From Rutpela maculata (Eukaryota; Arthropoda; Insecta; Coleoptera; Cerambycidae), in NCBI GenBank assembly GCA_936432065.2, contig OW386293.2:102321795-102385794 (forward strand): DNA of 64,000 nt. The letters run 5' to 3'. A model generated the notes under the pieces. That model was not told the origin of the DNA and did no database searches. It saw only the letters and a list, made by a program, of their open reading frames with translations. This document shows positions 57,546 to 64,000 of the stretch, piece after piece (the stretch's first letter is position 1; each line of letters begins with the position of its first letter). A program made the translations under genes and the position numbers.

Positions 57546-57753
57546 TCAGATTCTGTAAAAATAAATAGAAAGCAAGAATCCTGATAAAGTCGTTAAGTTG
57601 TATGCTGCGTATCCAACGCTGACGTCCCTCGCTGAATTTGTGATATCTTTTGGCTTCCTTTGCTACGTCCCTGGGCGCTAACAAGTAGTCTCCGAGACGA
57701 CTCGCCGGTTTTGCCAAGTAGTTACAATTAAGGAATACAGTCATAACAGACTA
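57535..57753 (-). CDS. Possible host exon, 69-codon frame (unrecognised)
   Basis: The minus strand carries a pyrimidine-rich run ending CTTTTGTTTCTAG, six bases before an ATG that opens a 69-codon frame. This looks like a 3' splice acceptor followed by coding sequence. The protein includes LAKPASRLGDYLLAPRDVAK and YHKFSEGRQRWIRSIQLNDF, with mixed composition and balanced third-position use, unlike the low-complexity frames around it. I do not recognise it. The frame runs on into the 57.2-57.5-kb tandem repeat, so the real exon would end earlier; a clear donor site was not found. It could equally be a chance frame. Confidence 0.3.
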
Positions 57754-57759
57754 GAAACA

Positions 57760-58220
57760 AAAGGAAGAAGGCAAAAAGAAAAGGAGAGGATATTAGTTTT
57801 CGAGGCACGTTTTCCTAGTAGTCTGAAGGACAAGTAACTTTCTGACTAACTTATTATGTAAAATTGTTCGTTGAAACTTTGGAGAGGAAAAACTGCGAAA
57901 TAAACGAGAGAGTGACGTAACGTTTTAAGGAGTGACGGAGACAAGAGTTTTAAAACAGTGTAATGATGCAATGTTTTGCAGGGCTCTGTAATATTCAATT
58001 ATTTTTTATTGCCCAGCAGGAATTTATCCAATTACAAGAGAAAATTATTTAAAATAAAAATAGTTTTTAGAAAAAGACATAGGTAGGAAATGAAAAACAT
58101 GCAAATAGTTAAGAGAAAATAAATAATGATAAGATTAGAATAATAATAATAACAACAATAAAAAAAACTAAAAAACTAAATGGGCGGTGTTCACATAGAC
58201 TGATCATAAAAATACTGTTG
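57760..58220. other. No gene recognised
   Basis: AT-rich with no supported feature apart from the acceptor-like tract noted for the minus strand. Confidence 0.3.
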
Positions 58221-58227
58221 AGACGCT

Positions 58228-58468
58228 TGCAAAAGCTTATGTACCTGAAGTTTCGAACGTTCACTTCAACGAATTTTAGATCAATTAGAAAAGTTAACAA
58301 AAACCACACATCGATTTAGGCGTAAACACTTCATTGCCACATTTGCTGACAATAATATCCACAATACTTAAGTCTTTAGACCTAAATCGAAGTGGTTTTT
58401 ATTAATTTTTCTTTTTCATTTGAAATTCGTTCAAGTGAACGTTCGCAACTTCAGGTACATAAAAGCTG
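58228..58468. mobile_element. MITE (about 240 bp) with about 95-bp inverted repeats
   Basis: AAGCTTATGTACCTGAAGTT at the left pairs with AACTTCAGGTACATAAAAGC at the right. The arms continue through CGAACGTTCACTT and CGATTTAGG. No TSD confirmed. Confidence 0.75.
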
Positions 58469-58514
58469 GCCTAAATTACAATGATCAATGTCAAATATTT
58501 TATTAAAAAAACCG

Positions 58515-58962
58515 CTTCTTAAGGAATCACTACTTCCACATCCAAATTCCATCCAACATTTTTACAGCGAAAACAATTTTGATATTATATTTGCACTCCA
58601 CTATGTGGAAATAATTATTCATAGAACTTTAATAATATAGTTTTTGAAATTCGTCTACTTCAGAAACTCATAAAATGATATGCCACGTAGGTAAGGGGAG
58701 GTGGGGTGGCTGATGCAAAAAAAATTGAGACAGTGGCTTCTCGTAAATAAGATCAAAATATAATTTAATTCCACATCTCGTTATATTACATAAGTATTTC
58801 AAATAATAAACCGTTCCAGAGTAATCGTTTTCTCAAAAAAAAGCTACAGGGAGACAGATTTTTTTCACTTAAAATTTCGACGTTTCATGACATTCTAAGC
58901 CTATTTTTGGATTAAAAAAAATCAGTTTTTTTTTACCACTCGACTACGTGGATGTAGAAGTA
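58515..58962 (-). repeat. Family A, copy 9
   Basis: Inverted copy from AAGGAATCACTACTTCCACA to ACTCGACTACGTGGATGTAG. Confidence 0.75.
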
Positions 58963-59225
58963 ATTATAATGTATTATGTATAGGAGATTTTGTCTGAATA
59001 CTAGTTTTAGAACTTATGCAATATGGGTACAATTCTTGACGTGAGTTAAGTGTGGGAACATAGCAGTAAACTTGAGAAATTATTTAATGATTTAATAATT
59101 ATATAATGCAAAAGTTTATGTAAAAGATAAGACTAGAAATAAAATGTTAGCAAAGTACTACGGAATACGGGAGCCCAGCCTAACTGTAAGTGCACCCCCC
59201 CCCCCCCTCCGATCCTTTAACACAA

Positions 59226-59480
59226 TACTTTTCATAAAGATTAAAGCCTAAGGAACGATTCTAGACATGTCCTAAAAAAAACTGGCTGTACTTTCAAAAT
59301 AGCGGCCATATGTTAAAAAAAACTTGTGCAAATGTTGTTTTTGTCGTTTAACACAAAGACTAAAAAAGATGGAGACAAACTTTCTGCACAAGAAACAGAG
59401 AGCATAAAATGTTCTACAATTTTGTTCCTATGCAATATTTTAATAGGAGTTACCATTTTCCAGATAAATGATTCAGCTCT
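59226..59480 (-). repeat. Dispersed repeat family C, copy 1 (inverted arm)
   Basis: Its inverse matches 60396-60627 and 61398-61602, for example ACAAAAACAACATTTGCAC and AACATATGGCCGC. Confidence 0.8.
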
Positions 59481-59518
59481 TAAAATAAAATATAACATTC
59501 AATAAGAAAAGTAACACC

Positions 59519-60330
59519 TCATTCGTTTTCAGATTCACTATCGCTGTCTCCCGATACATCGAATATTTCTTCCAAGTCTTCTTCCTCTACTGCTTCATTT
59601 ATGATATCGTTATCATCCTTACTTTCGTCTATTATTATGATTTTATTTGGAATCATCTCCTGAAGAATTTCAATAAGCGATTGAGGCGGTATTTTATCTG
59701 CTGAACACCAAAGAGGTTCTTGCCATCCATAATCATTCCAAGGATTTGGAATATTGTGAATACCTCCGTCGGCTAATCGACAAATACGCGTTTGGTAAAC
59801 ACTCCTTTTAATAGGCTCGATAAGACAAGCTCTTAATGGTGGAATCGAAGAAAAATCAACTTTAGTATCAATTGATAAAGACAAATCTTTGTCACCACAT
59901 TTCTGTCTAATGGCAATTAGGCGAAGCTCGTCCACGCTAGCGCAGTTATTTGATCCATATATGGCACGTATAAACTCCTCTAATGATGCGACTAATTTGT
60001 CAGCAATATTTCAGCTGCTCCTCAAATCTTGAAATGTTCAGATATATTTGGTGTATTTTGGAGAAAGTAACATTTCTAGGGGTTTTATCTTTCTTTTCCC
60101 TTAAAGGCGCTGACTGAGTTGCATCCAGTAAATGAATGAAGGCCCAGTAATGCCGAACATTTTTGAGGTCCGTACTCTTCTGCTAATGCGGATATGTTAA
60201 TAAGCCTTCTTTTATTGCCAAATCCGGTTTCAAAGGATAATTTACATTTAATTTGATTGGAATGAGCCAGAGGAATCCAAAAAATGTCACTATCAACACT
60301 TTTAACTCTAATTTAATATTTGTAACTTCA
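59519..60330 (-). pseudogene. Decayed gene of a repeated insect protein family, between inverted family C repeats
   Basis: From the right the minus strand reads SVDSDIFWIPLAHSNQIKCK, then FGNKRRLINISALAEEYGPQ and LLGLHSFTGCNSVSAFKGKE. A frameshift leads to KIKPLEMLLSPKYTKYI, then two stops, NIADKLVASLEEFIRAIYGS and the clean 138-codon frame MDELRLIAIRQKC. That frame includes IPPLRACLIEPIKRSVYQTR and NPWNDYGWQEPLW, and ends in an acidic tail. I recall the order 'VDSDV...L.HAFTGCD..S.F.GKGK...LP....L..HI.R..YQ...W........P...GW' from repeated, transposon-associated insect proteins; the function is unknown to me. In those, a cysteine-rich C-terminus often follows, which is replaced here by the D/E-rich tail. 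It is flanked by inverted copies of family C, and its 5' part is cut off by the right copy. Confidence 0.6.
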
Positions 60331-60395
60331 AATTGGCAATCATTGTCCACCGCTGCGCCACGCCATATTGAAAATTTTATCCCAGATTGGATAAC

Positions 60396-60627
60396 GCATA
60401 ATTTGCAGACATTTATCTCGAAAATGGCAACTCCCATCCAAATATTGTATAGGAACAAAATTATGGAAAATTTTATGCGCGTTGTTTTTTGTGAAAAAAG
60501 TTTTTCTCCATCTTTTTTAATTTTTGTGTTAAATGACAAAAACAACATTTGCACCAGTTTTTTTAACATATGGCTGCTATTTTGAAAGTACAGCCAGTTT
60601 TGTTTCTTTAAGACATGTCTAAAATTG
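60396..60627 (+). repeat. Family C, copy 2
   Basis: Inverse of copy 1 over about 230 bp; together they bracket the decayed gene. Confidence 0.8.
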
Positions 60628-60642
60628 AATGATGAAGCTGGT

Positions 60643-60925
60643 GATACTTTTCTTGCCAGTTTATCAGTTTTTTGCCTTTGATTAAAAGTATCTCTGTACC
60701 CACACCAAGGTTATCTTATTATGGTCTATTGGATATAACCTCCGGATTTGACAGTACCTTTAGGGACACCTGACGGTTAGATTATTGATCCATCTATTTA
60801 TCTAACCGACATATTATTTTCACTTGGGCAATGGAATACTATATCCTTGCCTGAAAGACAGACGTATTGTCTAAGTGATATGCTGAATTGACAGTTCCTT
60901 GGATCCTTTGTACTCTTCCAGTAAA
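60643..60925 (-). pseudogene. RNase H relic of a non-LTR retrotransposon (type 2, left arm)
   Basis: The minus strand reads GRVQRIQGTVNSAYHLDNTS and VFQARI, then SIAQVKII, QVSLKVLSNPEVIS and DHNKITLVWV, finishing DKLARK. These are the 'YTDGS...TSVFQAE', 'SDSQ..LK.L', 'N.ITLVWVPGH' and 'ADKLAR' blocks of RNase H domains that follow RT in several insect non-LTR retrotransposons and remove the RNA of the RNA-DNA hybrid. The first and third catalytic blocks are damaged, and stops are frequent. The same relic stands in opposite orientation in the right palindrome arm. Confidence 0.6.
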
Positions 60926-61069
60926 TAATCAAGACCAAGGAGACGTAATTCAGGATAGTGGAAAGCACTTGGCAGTAATAAGATACATATGGATTTAATA
61001 ACTCACTGATCTCTCTTGCTCACTTCAGAGCAAGTTTTCAGCTTACAAATTAATATTGTGGAAAGAGAT

Positions 61070-61400
61070 TCATTAACGTATCCAAATGCAAAGTTTTCCA
61101 GCCATGTACGTATAGCCACACACTATTCCATCATCCAATATCGTGTTCCCTAGTCGAGATGACTGGAAACACGATAAAAGGCGTCTTCCGAGGTTTGCAA
61201 TGGTACATAGACGGATCGAAGATTCAGGGGGAGCCGGTGCCGGTCAGGGGGAGCCGGTGCCGGTCAAAATCTCAGAAGAGGTGTGGTTGACAAACATATT
61301 CTTACATATGTTTGGCGACAGCCAGACGGCTCTGACGGCTCTTGTATCAAACAATGACCTCTAAACTGGTGCTGAACTGTCGAAATATTTGAATGAGCTA
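61070..61400 (+). pseudogene. RNase H relic (type 1, left arm)
   Basis: The plus strand reads NIVFPSRDDWKHDKRRLPRF, then WYIDGSKIQ (catalytic DGS block), GGAGAG, QVKISEEVWL-type sequence (VKISEEVWLTNIFLHMFGDS) and QTALTALVSN. A 20-bp direct duplication (CAGGGGGAGCCGGTGCCGGT, twice from 61225) replaces about 45 bp present in the right-arm copy. The relic breaks off near 61400, where family C copy 3 begins. The sequence divergence from type 2 shows that it comes from a different element. Confidence 0.65.
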
Positions 61401-61602
61401 TATGAATTTTATGCACGTTGTTTTTTGTGAAAAAAGTTTTTCTCCATCTTTTTTAATTTTTGTGTTAAATGACAAAAACAACATTTGCACCAGTTTTTTT
61501 TTAACATATGGCCGCCATTTTGAAAGTACAGTCAGTTTTGTTTCTTTAAGACATGTCTAAAATTGTTCCTTAGGCTTTAATCTTCATGAAAAATATTGTC
61601 CC
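61398..61602 (+). repeat. Family C, copy 3 (in the palindrome centre)
   Basis: Matches 60465-60627 in the same orientation and continues with CCTTAGGCTTTAATCTTCAT, as at 59240 inverted. Confidence 0.8.
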
Positions 61603-62032
61603 CAAGGATCAGGGGCTCCCCGACTAATAGCAATAAATCGGAAAAGTAAAGACATGACTGTAACATCTTTCTGGATAGATTCTAAACTTCAGCCTTCATG
61701 ACATTAATAATTTTCGTTATTGTTATTAATTCAAATTTAACAGTTAATTTCTGAAACGCATTTGGATACTTCCAAGTGAATTTATTGCAGTACTTCTCTA
61801 ATGATTCGTACTCAAGTGTAGAGCGAACTAAAGTTTTAAGGGCAGCCATATTAGAAAAGTATCCACAGTTTATAATAATCAAACGTTTTTAACATCAAAA
61901 GATCATTTGTTGAATATGATCATCAAAGGTAGCTTGTCTGCTAAAGAAGATACTGAAGATCTTCAACTGAATTAAATCGAATTTGAGCCTAATAGTAGGT
62001 ATTGAATTGTGCCATGACGTAGGTTTGCAGAT

Positions 62033-62470
62033 CTGATTGAATCAGGTGGTATACCTATCGAAGGCTAACTTAGCGCCAGGTAAAAGAGCCTTTGCTCCTT
62101 CTCCTACCAAACGGTCTGCTTTCTCATTACCTTTCCCACCACTGTGTTCGGGCACCTATAAGAATTCATATAGCTCATTCAAAATATTTCGACAGTTCAG
62201 CACCAGTTTAGAGGTCACTTTGTTTGATACAAGAGCCGTCAGAGCCGTCTGGCTGTCGCCAAACATATGTATGAATATGTTTGTCAACCACACCTCTTCT
62301 GAGATTTTGACTTGCGCAAGGTACGATGGCATATACCTGCCACTGCTTTCAATAGCACCGGCTCCCCCTGAATCTCCAACCCTCTATGTACCATTGCAAA
62401 CCTTGGAAGACGCCTTTTATCGTGTTTCCAGTCATCTCGACTAGGGAACACGATATTGTATGATGGAATA
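62033..62470 (-). pseudogene. RNase H relic (type 1, right arm, more complete)
   Basis: The minus strand reads SGGAGAIESSGRYMPSYLAQ, VKISEEVWLTNIFIHMFGDS, QTALTALVSNKVTSKLVLNC and RNILNELYEFL. After a stop it continues VPEHSGGKGNEKADRLVGEG and AKALLPGAK. GDS and GNEKAD hold catalytic acidic residues, and VPEHSG stands for the usual VPGHSG. The first block is changed to YIEGW, unlike the left arm's YIDGS. Domain end and decay mark it as a relic. Confidence 0.7.
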
Positions 62471-62669
62471 GTGTGTGGCTATACGTATATGGCTGGCAAA
62501 CTTTGCATTTGGATACGTTAATGAATCTCTTTCCACAATAATAATTTGTAAGCAGATAACCTGATCTGAAGTGAGCAAGAGAGATCAGTGAGTTATTAAA
62601 TCCATATGTATCTTATTAGTGCCAAGTGCTTTCCACTAATCTGTAATTACGTCTCCTTGGTCTTGATTA

Positions 62670-63460
62670 TTGACTGGAAGAGTACAAAGGATCCAAGGAA
62701 CTGTCAATTCAGCATATCACTTAGACAATACGTCTGTCTTTCAGGCAAGTATATAGTATTCCATTGCCCAAGTGAAAATAATATGTCGGTTAGATAAATA
62801 GATGGATCAATAATCTAATAGTCAGGTGTCCCTAAAGGTACTGTCAAATCCGGAGGTTATAACCAAACTGATATAGGAATGCCGAAGAATTAAGTGCCTT
62901 AGTAGACCACAATAAGATAACCTTGGTGTGGATGCAGGGATACTCTTAATCAAAGGCAAAAAGTTGATAAGCTGGCAAGAAAAGGATCATCAGCTCCATA
63001 TATTGGCCCAAATCAGGTCTGAGTTTGTACTAGACAGGGTCAAATATGGGAATGGGTTAAAAATCGGCACAAAGAACACTAAGTCAAAATAACCGGGCAT
63101 CAACACGGAAAAACCTTTATTAAAGAATCATTTCCAAAGAAGACGACTGAAGAATTACTATCACTAAACAAGAATCAATTACGCACACTCACAGATCTCT
63201 TACAGAATAAAAATAGGGACCTAGAAATGTAGACAATGTAATAGGGCAAGAAAAACTACTACTACTCCACCACATCCTTTGAGAATATGTAAGGCCTCTA
63301 TATGAACATGCAATATTGCGTCCAGAACATTATGACAACCAGTCTATGATGGGGGTTGTACAAGCTAATTCAAGAGCTCAAAATATTGGAATGAGTGTCA
63401 TAAAGAAAATAGGAAATAAAGTTAGGTGGCTTCCACAAGAAAAAAAAAAAAAGAACCGTC
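62670..63460 (+). pseudogene. RNase H and C-terminal relic of a non-LTR retrotransposon (type 2, right arm)
   Basis: Plus-strand pieces read HLDNTSVFQA, EELSALVDHNKITLVWM, KVDKLARKGSSAPYIGPN, then TGHQHGKTFIKESFPKKTTE and ELLSLNKNQLRTLTDLLQNK. After these come CRQCNRARKTTTT and EYVRPLYEHAILRPEHYDNQ. The 'LLSLNRNQLR.LTGLLTGH' block followed by a C..C...H..C-like module is the usual C-terminus of RNase H-bearing insect non-LTR elements (from memory). Outside the palindrome (after 62990) the relic continues without a left-arm counterpart, so the palindrome ends within this element. Several frameshifts; inactive. Confidence 0.65.
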
Positions 63461-63484
63461 TTAACAACTCATCCTAACGACTTA

Positions 63485-63881
63485 GGGCCGGTTTTATAGG
63501 TACAGTTTAAACGTAAGTTTAACTAGAAGATTCTGTTGAGGTCCGAAATAAAAGTAAATACCGTATTTAGCAAAGTGTATATTAGGCACATTCATCAAAT
63601 AGGAAATTATTAATTAAATTTGAATAAAGATTCTGTGGTATTGATAGTTGTTATTGAGTTATTATCGATAGTTTCGAACTCGTTATCTAATGATTTTTGT
63701 AGTAAAAAAATTGCTGTGAGAAGCGTCTCTTTGAGTTCTTGTTAAAAGGTTCTTGTTAATTCCCTGTTTGCTGAGTGTGCTTAATATACACTTTGCTAAA
63801 CACGCTATTTACTTTTATTTCGGACTTCAACAGAATCTTCTAGTTAAACTTAGGTTTTAACTGTACTTATAAAACCGGCCC
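63485..63881. mobile_element. PIF/Harbinger-like MITE (397 bp) with TTA TSD
   Basis: The ends are GGGCCGGTTTTATAGGTACA and a near-perfect inverse over about 105 bp, including GTTTAACTAGAAGATTCTGT. TTA flanks both sides (63482-63484 and 63882-63884). GGGCCGGTT ends with a 3-bp TWA target are typical of PIF/Harbinger elements. Noncoding. Confidence 0.8.
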
Positions 63882-63884
63882 TTA

Positions 63885-64000
63885 ACGTCTCAATCGCAGT
63901 CTACAATCGACCATCGATCTCAAATGTTTAACAGTAAATTCAAGTTAAAAATGAACCATGGAGATTATGGCCATGGAGTGGGCGAGAACCTTCGGTACGA
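63885..64000. other. No feature seen at right edge
   Basis: Short unassigned sequence after the MITE. Confidence 0.3.

Larger units (their letters stand above)
60645..62990. repeat. Large palindrome with arms of about 760-820 bp
   Basis: The left arm 60645-61400 returns inverted at 62170-62990. ATATCGTGTTCCCTAGTCGA (61138) has its inverse near 62432, and GGATCCTTTGTACTCTTCCA (60901) near 62674. Each arm carries two RNase H relics in divergent orientation. Arm identity by eye is over 90%. The centre (61400-62170) holds family C copy 3 and unassigned DNA. Confidence 0.8.

Noticed and set aside
62037..62444. 135-codon plus-strand frame
   Set aside because: It is antisense to the RNase H relic, which explains the lack of stops.

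Overview
This window looks like repeat-packed nuclear DNA from an arthropod, most likely an insect; I cannot fix the order. It is AT-rich and has no operons or compact gene packing. Almost everything recognisable is a transposable element or a relic of one: a Ty3/gypsy-type LTR end, several non-LTR reverse transcriptase relics, a Penelope-like element with a GIY-YIG domain, hAT-type elements with 8-bp target site duplications (TSDs), an IS630/mariner-type element, a PIF/Harbinger-like MITE, large foldback elements and a 5S-rRNA-derived SINE. I see no complete host protein-coding gene, no tRNA gene, no intact rRNA gene and no CRISPR array.

Layout. 1-1.23 kb: 5' end of an LTR retrotransposon on the minus strand (LTR, primer binding site, start of gag, which runs off the left edge). 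1.6-3.3 kb: degenerate non-LTR RT split by a 246-bp insertion with a 14-bp TSD. 4.28-6.04 kb and 6.71-8.49 kb: two large inverted-repeat elements; the second holds a hAT MITE. 8.56-10.87 kb: hAT-ended element with no transposase seen, holding a hammerhead-like motif. 12.2-13.75 kb: two RT relics on opposite strands. 15.35-17.80 kb: hAT element with decayed transposase, invaded by repeat family A. 18.93-20.92 kb: hAT-ended element that contains a Penelope-like relic. 21-25 kb: dispersed repeats, an 18-19-bp minisatellite, a 150-bp tandem array and a (CA)n tract. 25.6-26.65 kb: inverted-repeat element carrying a 5S-derived SINE. 27.02-28.02 kb: IS630-type element. 28.8-30.05 kb: MITE against an R4/Dong-like RT relic. 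31.9-33.5 kb: foldback with nested MITE. 34.9-35.2 kb: a GC-richer stretch. 36.8-37.5 kb: chimeric RT relic. 38-47 kb: C-rich repeats, another hAT MITE, endonuclease relics and inverted-repeat pairs. 47.1-51 kb: a cluster of family A copies around a 30-bp tandem array. 51.1-51.5 kb: broken zinc-finger-like gene. 55-57.5 kb: a near-perfect hairpin, a 0.5-kb polypyrimidine tract and 122-bp tandem repeats. 57.5-57.75 kb: a possible host exon. 59.2-63.5 kb: a decayed gene between inverted repeats, then a large palindrome built from two RNase H relics. 63.5-63.9 kb: a PIF/Harbinger-like MITE.

The elements do not form a pathway. They record many rounds of nested insertion, and TSDs give the order in several places. 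All calls come from reading the sequence by eye. Family names rest on remembered motif order, not on a database search. Identities and copy boundaries are approximate unless a TSD is stated.
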